This document shows, in pieces, positions 10,150-18,441 of a stretch of 64,000 bases of DNA. Position 1 is the first letter of the stretch. Each line of letters opens with the position of its first letter. The stretch is from assembly GCA_965153355.1 (NCBI GenBank), contig OZ231126.1:39184001-39248000 (forward strand). The letters run 5' to 3'. Position numbers and translations under genes: made by a program. The stretch is from Flaccisagitta enflata. Taxonomy: Eukaryota; Chaetognatha; Sagittoidea; Aphragmophora. Below the pieces are notes generated by a model. That model was not told where the DNA came from. It was given only the letters and a program-made list of their open reading frames with translations, and searched no databases.

Positions 10150-13100
10150 CACAAAAACGCAGACTTGCAAATTTTCAATTGGAATCCATTCACTCATCGT
10201 ACAAAACTAACGTCGGACAAGCCCTAGTGGCTAAACTATGGAGCAGCGACAATGACATTCCACCAGCAAAACGTGATTTGACTAAATTCAACCATCTCGA
10301 CGGCATTAAATTCGACGACGAGGACGTGGAGGTCGGTATGATCATCAGTGTTGCGCACGCCGATACATGGACTCAAGGACCGTTTATTCGCGGCCCAAAA
10401 AAATCCCCCACCGCAATGTGGACGGAGTGGGGATACACGATCTTTGGAGTCGGCTGCCAACGCGACCATCGCGACGTTTCCGTGAACCTCCTCGCCGTTG
10501 ACGACACCAACGTTAAATACGACTACGAACGCATCTTTTATCACGACTTCCCCCAAGTGACGGCTAAAGAAATGGGAGACTCCCACGCGAATCGCAAAGC
10601 AATTCTAATGTTACAAGAAGGCATTCGATTCGACGAAGATAAACAGAAATACGTGTCGGTCCTACCGTGGTTGAAGAATAGAGAAGAAGCGGCAGCCATC
10701 CTCAACGTTCTCGATTCCGAAGGAATGGCGAAGCGCAGACTAATCTCAATGATGCCACGATTTGAACACGACCCTGTCTTTAAAGAAAGAGTCTTCTCGG
10801 AAATGGACAAATTCTTCACGAAAGGATACGCTACTCCCATCCCAAACAGCGAAATGGACCCCAGCATCCCAAGATGGTATCTTCCCATGCATCCTGTGGA
10901 TAAGCATGGGAAGATTAGAATGTGCCATGACGCCAGAGCAAACGTCAACGGAATATGCCTCAATGACCTTCTCCTCGGCGGCCCTAACATCATCAATCCG
11001 CTCGTCGATATACTTGTCAAATTTCGGGAGAACCCCATCGCCTTCATGACCGATATTTGTGGTTTTTTCCACAACGTCCTCGTCGACGAGAAGGATCGCG
11101 AAGTCTTCCGCTACTTATGGTTCGCCGACACCAAGATGGCGGAAGTGTGGAGATACCAATTTTTCTCCCACATCTTCGGCGCCGGATCGTCATCCATCGT
11201 GACCGGATTCGTCCTCCGCTATCACGCTGACAAGATTAGGCCCAAATTCCCCGACAACGTCTATCAAACGATCAGAAATAAATTTTATGTCGATGATGGC
11301 GCCGGCGGTGGACGAACAGTTGCATCTGCACTGGAACTGAAGCAGAATCTGAAGGAGGCGATGCGTCTTGGCGGTTTCCAGCTCGAAAAATGGCAGTCAA
11401 ACGCCCCCGAGCTCGTGGACGGCGAGGAAGGACACGCAATAAAAGCCATCTCAGATTCTGCCGAAGAGAACGTCACAAAGGTATTGGGCGTCTCGTGGGA
11501 CTCGAAAAACGACAACTTCGTCTTCCAATTTGACAAAGAGAAGATCAACAAAGCCGTCAATACCCCTCATCAACTTGTGTCAGTTCAAGCGTCAATATAC
11601 GACCCCCTCGGCTTCCTCTCTCCGTTCTGCCTCCTGGGCCGCAAACTGCTACAACAAGCGACTTCCGGTTCACCTGGATGGGATTCTAAACTCAAACCTG
11701 TCGTCAAGGAGGAATTCGCCGCATGGGCGAGATCCATCATCCTCCTCATCAACATCACGATCCCCAGATGCTTCACAAAGGCAGACCTCGGCGACCCGAT
11801 TGTAATCGAATGCCACATTTTCGTGGATGCAGCACCCGGAGGATTTGGCGCCGTCGTGTACAGACTGGAGAGATATTCCAACGGCGAAGTTTTCATCACC
11901 ATCGTCACATCAAGAAGCCACGTCGTCCCCTTGAATTCAGCAAAAGCATCTCACCACAATTCCATCCCGCGCCTCGAATTAGTTGCAGCAGAAAAGGGCG
12001 TGCAGCTGCACAATTTCGTCAACAGCGCCGTGGAGATCCCATTTCAAAGGACAGTGATGTGGTCAGACAGTGAAGTGGTGTTGAAACAAATCTTTGACGA
12101 AGCAAAAGTTCACGGACCTTTCATCAACAATCGCCTATCAAAAATCTACGCAGTTACAAAGCCGGACGATTGGAGATACGTCGAAGGCCCGAGGAATCCG
12201 GCTGATCACTGTTCAAGAGGAATACGCGCGGATGAGTCCGAAAAATGGGCAACATTCCATCGCGGACCCGACTTCCTCTATCAAGACGAAAGCCAATGGC
12301 CGGTCACAACTGTACCTCGACACAAAAAGCCGACGACAATGGTCCTCGCCACGCATGTAATCCCAACTCCACCGGAAGTTCCTCTAGATGGATGCGGATA
12401 CGCCAAACTGGTCGTCGACATCGACGGCTGGTATAAAAAAGTCATGAGAGTAGCATCTCTACGGAAAATCATCGCCTTCTGGAGGAAGTATCGTCGTGGT
12501 CAAGCCCAACAACCAAATCAATGGACGGCCACGTCAACTGGAAACCTGCGTATCACCATCGCAAAAAAGAAGCCCAAACAGCCCGTCAACTTAACCATCT
12601 CAATACTCGAGTTTCGAGAAGCGGAGAACCTAATTTTCGCCGCGACTCAGAAGGTCAATTTCCCAAAGGAATGGCAGAATTTGGTGGACCGCGACATCTT
12701 TCATCCCAATTCGAACAAGGAAATGACAATGAAAAACTCCCCCCTCATCACTCACAACCCCTTCGTCGACGAGTGCGGCATCATCCGCGTCGGCAGCCGA
12801 TTGGTCAACTCTACAATTAAAGAGGAAGCAAAATTCCCAATCATCCTCCCACGCAAAGATGAAAACGTGCGCGCGTATATTCGCTTCATCCATGATTATG
12901 AACTCCATGCGGGCGCAAAACACGTCCTCAACTCATCGCGTCAACGCGTTTGGATCATCCATGGGCTACAGGAAGTGACTTCCGTCATCCGAAAATGCAT
13001 CTCATGCCAAAAAGCGTTCAAAAAGCCAATGACGCAAAAAATGGCAACGCTCCCATCCTTCCGCGTGAACCCCCTTCCTCCATACGAGTATACAGGACTT

Positions 13101-14024
13101 GATCTCTTCGGCCCAATCGGCGTAAAAATCAATAAAAGAGCGTCGTGGAAAGTATGGGTGGTGGTGTTCACCTGTATGTCAACGCGATCGGTCCACGCAG
13201 AGATCGTCATGAAACAGGACGCGAGTTCTCTCATCTTGGCAATCTGCAGATTCGCAGCGCGGAACCCCAATGTCCGCCATTTCATTTCTGATCGCGGATC
13301 TAACATGACGGCAGCGGACAAAATCCTCAAACAACAACTCGCTAATTACAACGAATCTGCGGCTCAACAACTGAAAAGAAAAGGCATCCAATGGGACTTT
13401 ATTCCCACGGCTACTCCCCATTACGGCGGCGTCTGGGAGAGGGTCGTCGGACTCTTCAAAAAGCATATAAAAGCCATGGCAATCGGCGAGTCAATTCACT
13501 ACGACGTCTTCCAAACAGCCATCGTCGAAATTGAAGCGGCTTTGAACCGCCGCCCCCTAACGGCGGTACCAGCAGAATCCAACAGCTGCGAAGCCATCAC
13601 GCCTCTTTCAATTCTTAACCCGACTGCGCGATCTCACTCCGACGTCGTCGTCATTCCTGACGCATCATCAACGGAAGTCGACCGTCTCAAATCCGCGTGG
13701 ACTAATGCCCAGGCTCTAGTCAATCGTTTCTGGAACGCCTGGAAGAGAGACTACATATCGCTTCTCCATGGACGAGAAAAATGGCAACGATCCTCAAAAA
13801 ATCTCGAAATCGACGACCTCGTCCTACTGGTGGACGAAAAAGTATCGCGCGGACATTGGAAACTTGGTCGCGTGGTAAAAGTGGAAATGGACAACGGTCA
13901 TGTCAGAAAGGCATACCTGAGAACAGCCGACAAGAAAGTGGTTCTACGAGATAGGACAAAGCTCGTGCACTTGGAGATGGACCAAGAAGAGGATTCGGAC
14001 CAACAGCTCATCTCTGTGGCATGA
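10146..14024 (+). CDS. pol: Pol polyprotein: RT, RNase H, integrase (BEL/Pao)
   Basis: This frame encodes 1,292 residues and is intact. It starts with the rest of the protease/A17-like region. Reverse transcriptase follows, with FMTDICGFFHNVLVDEKDRE (about residue 300) and the catalytic box YVDD (381-384). The connection segment has IYDPLGFLSP, typical of BEL/Pao. RNase H begins near 558 with FVDAAPGGFGAVVYR. The integrase has an HHCC zinc-binding region (about 915-955, ending CISCQKAF) and catalytic residues Asp 986 (LDLFGP), Asp 1049 (FISDRGSN) and Glu 1098 (GGVWERVVG). The C-terminus has the DUF5641-like tail with WKLGRVVKV. No stops interrupt these motifs, so the element could be recently active. 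Confidence 0.97.
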   Translation: MTQKRRLANFQLESIHSSYKTNVGQALVAKLWSSDNDIPPAKRDLTKFNHLDGIKFDDEDVEVGMIISVAHADTWTQGPFIRGPKKSPTAMWTEWGYTIFGVGCQRDHRDVSVNLLAVDDTNVKYDYERIFYHDFPQVTAKEMGDSHANRKAILMLQEGIRFDEDKQKYVSVLPWLKNREEAAAILNVLDSEGMAKRRLISMMPRFEHDPVFKERVFSEMDKFFTKGYATPIPNSEMDPSIPRWYLPMHPVDKHGKIRMCHDARANVNGICLNDLLLGGPNIINPLVDILVKFRENPIAFMTDICGFFHNVLVDEKDREVFRYLWFADTKMAEVWRYQFFSHIFGAGSSSIVTGFVLRYHADKIRPKFPDNVYQTIRNKFYVDDGAGGGRTVASALELKQNLKEAMRLGGFQLEKWQSNAPELVDGEEGHAIKAISDSAEENVTKVLGVSWDSKNDNFVFQFDKEKINKAVNTPHQLVSVQASIYDPLGFLSPFCLLGRKLLQQATSGSPGWDSKLKPVVKEEFAAWARSIILLINITIPRCFTKADLGDPIVIECHIFVDAAPGGFGAVVYRLERYSNGEVFITIVTSRSHVVPLNSAKASHHNSIPRLELVAAEKGVQLHNFVNSAVEIPFQRTVMWSDSEVVLKQIFDEAKVHGPFINNRLSKIYAVTKPDDWRYVEGPRNPADHCSRGIRADESEKWATFHRGPDFLYQDESQWPVTTVPRHKKPTTMVLATHVIPTPPEVPLDGCGYAKLVVDIDGWYKKVMRVASLRKIIAFWRKYRRGQAQQPNQWTATSTGNLRITIAKKKPKQPVNLTISILEFREAENLIFAATQKVNFPKEWQNLVDRDIFHPNSNKEMTMKNSPLITHNPFVDECGIIRVGSRLVNSTIKEEAKFPIILPRKDENVRAYIRFIHDYELHAGAKHVLNSSRQRVWIIHGLQEVTSVIRKCISCQKAFKKPMTQKMATLPSFRVNPLPPYEYTGLDLFGPIGVKINKRASWKVWVVVFTCMSTRSVHAEIVMKQDASSLILAICRFAARNPNVRHFISDRGSNMTAADKILKQQLANYNESAAQQLKRKGIQWDFIPTATPHYGGVWERVVGLFKKHIKAMAIGESIHYDVFQTAIVEIEAALNRRPLTAVPAESNSCEAITPLSILNPTARSHSDVVVIPDASSTEVDRLKSAWTNAQALVNRFWNAWKRDYISLLHGREKWQRSSKNLEIDDLVLLVDEKVSRGHWKLGRVVKVEMDNGHVRKAYLRTADKKVVLRDRTKLVHLEMDQEEDSDQQLISVA

Positions 14025-14498
14025 GCAGAAAAAATATCAAAAATTCCCGGGCAATCGTCTGGGACTAATTGGTATTGCTATGATCATCATATCATCTTCT
14101 TGATCCGTTATTTTCTCTCTTAATCGCTTATATTTCTTATTTTCCCCGCCTAAAAGCTAAACTCGAGAAATATCAGGATTCCCGGGCAGTTGTCTGGGGC
14201 TATTGATGTTACTACTCTCTCTATTTTTGTTTTCTCTTTATCATCGTTCATAATATTAACAATCACTCCATTCTTGCTATTACCTTTCTTCACTTCTTCA
14301 CATCTCATGACCGGCTTCTTCCTCATCCTCGACCTCTCTACATCATCATCATCTGATCTACACATGCATATGATTATTATCTTCATATGATTCCTTGCTT
14401 GCTTCTCATCTTTAAAATTCATCCCAATCACGTCGTTACATTATACATGAACTCATGCGTTCCTCCCCATTCTTAGATCAAGAGAAAGATAATACGAA
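14025..14498 (+). other. Spacer between pol and ORF3 with a duplicated hairpin
   Basis: A block tcccgggca-a/g-t-c/t-gtctggg occurs twice, at about 14045-14065 and 14179-14199. Each copy can fold on itself with G-U pairs. The downstream sequences also look alike, suggesting an old duplication of about 134 bp. This spacer may carry the splice site or internal promoter needed for ORF3. It has no open frame worth calling. Confidence 0.55.
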
Positions 14499-16871
14499 AT
14501 GGCGAATTTAAGCGAGACGAGCGGGCGTGGAATCGCCAAGCTGGGGACGGAAGCCGGATCACCGGCGGAAACTCCCGGCGCCGGCGAAGAAACGCCCTCC
14601 TCCTCCTCATCATTCTCATCATCAACCCCCCTTCCTCCCGGCGCGAAGAAAAAGCGCCCCCACGTCGACGCCGCCGTAGATCAAAATGCGGAAGATCTCA
14701 TCGGTCCTCTCGACTACGACGACACCGACGACCAATCTCACCACCATCCCGAGTCCATGGACACATCGGAAGCTGAGGGCACGTTTAACTCCGCCCTCCT
14801 CAACCTCTCCTCATCTCTTCCTCCTCCCTCATTCCGATGCCAGTGCGTCCCCACCTCCCTCCCCGATGACGTCAACCATGAACCCAACGTGAAATATCCC
14901 GAGAACATTCACGAACAAATTTTTCAGACTAAAACCGGCACCCCTTACTGGATCAAGCCAGGCAGGGGCATCGTTAATCACGAGGACCTCACCGTCAACC
15001 CTCCCCGCCCAGCCTTCGTTTCCTTCTCCGCCGGCGTCCAAGTCCAGATTGACGACAACGAGTGTCTGGCAAAAATCCATGCGATTGAAAACGGATCGAA
15101 GAAGGAAAAGAAAAAGTTAGCCAGAGCAGCCGCCAAAGCTAGCAGTGCGGACCCCGGAACATCGGGGGAAGCTGCTGCTGCAGAGGCGACTGCCGCGGCG
15201 CATCCCCTCCTCCCATCTTCTCGCGATGCCGCTCCTCCTCCTCCTCCTCCGCCTCCTCCTCCCGCAACTCCCGATGACGGCCTTCGGCTTCCCAACACCT
15301 CACCATACCACCACTCCATCTTCATCCCCTCCTCACTTAAGATGGACAACACGGGCCGCCTCTCTCTCGCCGCCACCATTCCTCTTCTTCCTCCTCTTCC
15401 CCAACCAGAAAACAGAGCCGACGTCAAGAGAGACTTCATCGCGTCTAAGAATCTTCTCGACCACAATAAAATATTACTAGAGCAGAAAGAGGAACAATGG
15501 ATGAAACTCGGTGGCCTGGATCCCGCCCAAAAACGATTCCTCGCGGCGGGCCAGGCCCATCACGATATTTGGACGGACATTTTTACAAAATCGTTTAAAG
15601 AACGTTTCAGCCAATGTCGTCCTGCCTCTCAAATTAACCCCGCCGATCCTCCCCTCGAGAAGTCACGCTGCTTCTTTAGGAAGTATCTCGCGGGAATCAA
15701 CGAAGATCCCAACCTAATTGAAGTATTCAATCCCATCGCACCAGCGCAGACCACGCCTCCTCCTCCTCCTCCTCCTCCTCCTTCACCTCCTCGCCATCAA
15801 TCTTCCTCGGCTCGTATTCATCCTCCTCCTCCTCCTCAGCCACGCACATCATCCTCCACTCCAGCCCGTCCACGTCCACCACCACTAATGGGCCCACCAT
15901 CTCATCCTCCTCGCCAGCAACAACAGCAGTCAAAGGACGCGAAGGGCAATGCCGGATCATCGGCGGCGCCTATACGTCCCGCGACAGCCTCCACATCACC
16001 TCGTCAACATCCTCAACATCCTCCTCAACATCCTCCATCCAGCGTCGTCAACATACCACCTCCACAGAAACGCGCAAGAAGCCCCATCCGCCACCCCGAC
16101 CAAAGACGTCCATCATCACCATCTCCAGCACGACGTCAATCTCACACACCATCACTGCATCGTCCACCCACCACTTCGTCATCTTCATCATCTTCACGGC
16201 CTCGTCAATCCCCCGGCCCTTCCTCTTCTGATAGGCCAGCAGGCCCCGGCCGTCGGTCGGGGTCGTCCTCTGGCCCGTCAAGGGAGAGGGAGGAAAAGGA
16301 GAAAGAAGAGGAAAAGAAGAAAATCGACGAGGTTTTCAAGCGCCTCGCCCTTCTCGAGCTTGAAAATCAGGAATTGAAGCAGACTGTGACGTCGTTGAGA
16401 AAAGACGCGACGGCACAAAAACAACAACAAAAAAGACAAGAACAACAACAACAAAGGGACTTCAACCTGCAACAACAACAACTACAACAACATCGATCCG
16501 ACATTAACATCGTCGCTCATCGCACCCTCCAAACCACGGCGGCGGTCGGTAACGTGGGACTCGTCGTCGAATCGGCACGACGCCCTATATCGGAGATGTG
16601 GCAACGCCATCAACAACAGACGTCGCCATCTCCATCCCGCCATTCTTCCCACGATCGCCCGATGAAATTACCGGCGATAGACTTTACGTCATCTCCTTCC
16701 AACGACGAGATGGATTTCGCCTCCGAAGAGACGATTGACGATTGGGCGGCGGCCGCAAGTAATTCGCAGCCAGCCGACAACGACGACGTCTACACCCTCA
16801 GCCCGGCGCCAAAAGGAGGAACCTATCGTGGAGGCGCCACCGCTTCCGGAAGGAAATCTCGTCCTCACTAG
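14499..16871 (+). CDS. Third ORF of the BEL/Pao element, Pro/Ser-rich, unknown
   Basis: 790 codons after pol, where some elements carry an env gene. I see no signal peptide, no membrane segment and no cysteine framework, so it does not look like an envelope protein. Residues 1-150 are acidic and Ser/Pro-rich. A compact region lies near 300-410 (KNLLDHNKILLEQKEEQWMK, KSFKERFSQCR, CFFRKYLAGINEDPNLIEVF). Then come proline runs, an Arg/Ser/Pro-rich stretch (about 460-590) like RNA-binding linkers, and a coiled coil (about 595-690: FKRLALLELENQELKQ, then Gln-rich). The C-terminus is acidic. This resembles a second gag-like or nucleic-acid-binding protein. Two short motifs with P-G-T-S-G-E are shared with gag at the DNA level. 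Confidence 0.8.
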   Translation: MANLSETSGRGIAKLGTEAGSPAETPGAGEETPSSSSSFSSSTPLPPGAKKKRPHVDAAVDQNAEDLIGPLDYDDTDDQSHHHPESMDTSEAEGTFNSALLNLSSSLPPPSFRCQCVPTSLPDDVNHEPNVKYPENIHEQIFQTKTGTPYWIKPGRGIVNHEDLTVNPPRPAFVSFSAGVQVQIDDNECLAKIHAIENGSKKEKKKLARAAAKASSADPGTSGEAAAAEATAAAHPLLPSSRDAAPPPPPPPPPPATPDDGLRLPNTSPYHHSIFIPSSLKMDNTGRLSLAATIPLLPPLPQPENRADVKRDFIASKNLLDHNKILLEQKEEQWMKLGGLDPAQKRFLAAGQAHHDIWTDIFTKSFKERFSQCRPASQINPADPPLEKSRCFFRKYLAGINEDPNLIEVFNPIAPAQTTPPPPPPPPPSPPRHQSSSARIHPPPPPQPRTSSSTPARPRPPPLMGPPSHPPRQQQQQSKDAKGNAGSSAAPIRPATASTSPRQHPQHPPQHPPSSVVNIPPPQKRARSPIRHPDQRRPSSPSPARRQSHTPSLHRPPTTSSSSSSSRPRQSPGPSSSDRPAGPGRRSGSSSGPSREREEKEKEEEKKKIDEVFKRLALLELENQELKQTVTSLRKDATAQKQQQKRQEQQQQRDFNLQQQQLQQHRSDINIVAHRTLQTTAAVGNVGLVVESARRPISEMWQRHQQQTSPSPSRHSSHDRPMKLPAIDFTSSPSNDEMDFASEETIDDWAAAASNSQPADNDDVYTLSPAPKGGTYRGGATASGRKSRPH
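14553..14566 (+). repeat. Recurrent hairpin copy 2 (ORF3 start)
   Basis: GCCG-GATCAC-CGGC near the 5' end of ORF3. The loop follows GANCAY. Confidence 0.65.
15152..15167 (+). repeat. Recurrent hairpin copy 3 (ORF3)
   Basis: CCCCG-GAACAT-CGGGG. It shares its loop and flank with the copy in gag. Confidence 0.65.
15951..15964 (+). repeat. Recurrent hairpin copy 4 (ORF3)
   Basis: GCCG-GATCAT-CGGC inside the low-complexity part of ORF3. Confidence 0.6.
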
Positions 16872-16931
16872 GAGGCGATCTCATCGGTGGAGACGTATAT
16901 CGGGTCGATGTCGTCAAGATCGTGGACGGAC

Positions 16932-16945
16932 GCCGGATCACCGGC
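16932..16945 (+). repeat. Recurrent hairpin copy 5 (3' untranslated part)
   Basis: GCCG-GATCAC-CGGC, 61 bases after the ORF3 stop. Because it is outside any long frame, coding constraint cannot explain its conservation. Confidence 0.65.
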
Positions 16946-17046
16946 GGAAAACCCACGGTAAATGCGGCGACAAAACCCGACGCGTAGCTCCCACCATTAT
17001 CGTCCTCCTCTTCATCTCGATCCTCCTCGCTGCGAAGCCGAATTCA

Positions 17047-17064
17047 ACGCCGGAGCATCGGCGT
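17047..17064 (+). repeat. Recurrent hairpin copy 6 (3' untranslated part)
   Basis: ACGCCG-GAGCAT-CGGCGT: six perfect pairs. The stem differs from the other copies at both sides of each changed pair. Confidence 0.65.
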
Positions 17065-17324
17065 GAATCTCGGCAAAAGTAACGGCAAACCCATTTTCTC
17101 ATTATTCTCGTCCTCCTCCTCATCTTCTGTACATAGTTCTTGTTTGTCTATTCTGTCGTGTTTATTCTTTTCTGTTCATCGTGTTCCCCCTCCCCCCAGT
17201 CCACATCATATTAACTTTCCTCAAAATTTTTTTTTTACTCGCTTGCACAGTAGTCATGTTTTCCTCTAGTTTTCCCCCCCCTTCGAGAAATCAACTTATC
17301 TGTCATATTGACAGATCCTGGGGC

Positions 17325-18007
17325 TGTCATCAGTTGCGCCGTATTTTGTTATCCTCTTGTCCATCTACAGGAAATCTCGCAAATTTCGTTATTTCGGGTG
17401 TCGCTCCAGGACTCCTCTTCCTCATCATCCTCCTCCTCTCACGACTCCTCGACTTCTCTCCTCCTCATCCTCGACTTCTCTCTTCCAATGGACTCTTTTC
17501 TGGAGAGAACTTTATCAGGATTCTTCGTCTTCAATCAAGAATAAATGACTCATTTAAAGTTCGACTAAAGATCACGCAAAGATCATTTTTAGATTTAAAG
17601 ACTCATTGCCTCGCCATTGCTATGATATATTGTGCATATCCTTGTTTTAGATTTCTCTTTTTCCCCCAGTGCAAGCGAGAAAGCTTCCTCTGTATATCGT
17701 TTCTATAGGACATTAATGTGGTTATCTCGGACTTCTGCTGTCATTCCCCCCCTTCCGGAAATCATTCATCCCCGACTCCTCAGGTAGCGAGCCTTGTCAA
17801 TGATGTGGTCTGGCCCACTTTTCCTTTTTGGCTCATCCTAATATCCGCCCCCCCCTCTCCCTTTTCTCATTTATCATAGAACTTACAGATCCCTTCATTC
17901 TCCAATTCGCGTATTCGTTCTAGCGGGATTCTTAAGACGGAGTTACTCAGCGATCATCAGGGCATCTAGCTAGCTAGTGAACTGTTCATACGTCACGGAC
18001 TCGCACA
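17325..18007 (+). repeat. 3' LTR of the BEL/Pao element
   Basis: 683 bp, starting tgtcatcagttgcgcc and ending cggactcgcaca, followed by the target duplication gtgag at 18008-18012. Confidence 0.97.
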
Positions 18008-18129
18008 GTGAGAGCCTTGATATTAGTCCCTTTGCATTTATCAAAGGGGGCAAAATAAACGCCAACTTTTGCTACGTGAAGCACCCAAGTTGAAGAGACA
18101 GCGTCTTAAAATGCGTAGACACCTTTCTG

Positions 18130-18365
18130 AATGAGTTCTTCTTAGTTGTGGACACGCAACTCTATAAGAGGCTTTGACCGTCTGTTGTTCCGTCCGTCGG
18201 TCCGTCCATTGGTCCGTCCGTTGGTCTGTGAGCTTGAGTTGAAAAGTGGGAAAACAAGTGTTTAAAAGTTTTTTGAGTATGTGTTTGGGGAGTGGGGTAT
18301 GGATTGGGGTTGGACGCCCCTGCCCACCCGTCTGCAACGATATTGTGACCCCGCTTCACTTGTTT
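18130..18365 (+). repeat. Dispersed repeat family A, full-looking copy
   Basis: Begins with gttgtggacacgcaactctataagaggc, reading as a palindromic gttg(c)gg-acacgcaac end, then gtccgtcc-rich DNA, then gttggacgcccctgcccacc and tgtgaccccgcttcactt. The same order recurs at 26500-26695, 34312-34500 (-), 37590-37795 (-), 45785-46015 and in part at 45170-45500 and 55078-55115. It codes for nothing. It sits in intron 3 of XK-related gene A, after the retrotransposon. It behaves like a short non-autonomous element whose class I cannot name. Confidence 0.7.
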
Positions 18366-18441
18366 TGTTAAATACGCCATGTATGTACCTAACGTGCGTA
18401 GAGTTGATAGTTTCTTTTTTTCCACCCTTTCATTCTACTAG

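Larger units (their letters stand above)
16872..17324 (+). other. 3' untranslated part of the BEL/Pao element
   Basis: Contains hairpin copies 5 and 6 and a CT-rich stretch. Just before the 3' LTR there is a perfect 8-bp stem, ATCTGTCA-TAT-TGACAGAT (17298-17316). A clear purine-rich polypurine tract directly before 17325 is not evident; only tcctggggc is seen. Confidence 0.6.
6101..18007 (+). mobile_element. Full-length BEL/Pao LTR retrotransposon
   Basis: The element is 11,907 bp long: 683-bp LTRs (6101-6783 and 17325-18007), each starting TG and ending CA, flanked by a perfect 5-bp duplication gtgag (6096-6100 and 18008-18012). I counted three differences between the LTRs, so the insertion is young. 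Inside are gag (7063-9924), protease (9925-10149), pol (10146-14024) and a third ORF (14499-16871). The peptidase A17-like region, YVDD reverse transcriptase, RNase H, HHCC/DDE integrase and C-terminal DUF5641-like tail place it in BEL/Pao. It is large for that group because gag is long and the third ORF is extra. It sits in intron 3 of XK-related gene A in the same orientation. Confidence 0.97.

Noticed and set aside
17316-17324. Polypurine tract before the 3' LTR
   Set aside because: The sequence before 17325 is not a purine run, so the plus-strand primer site cannot be named.
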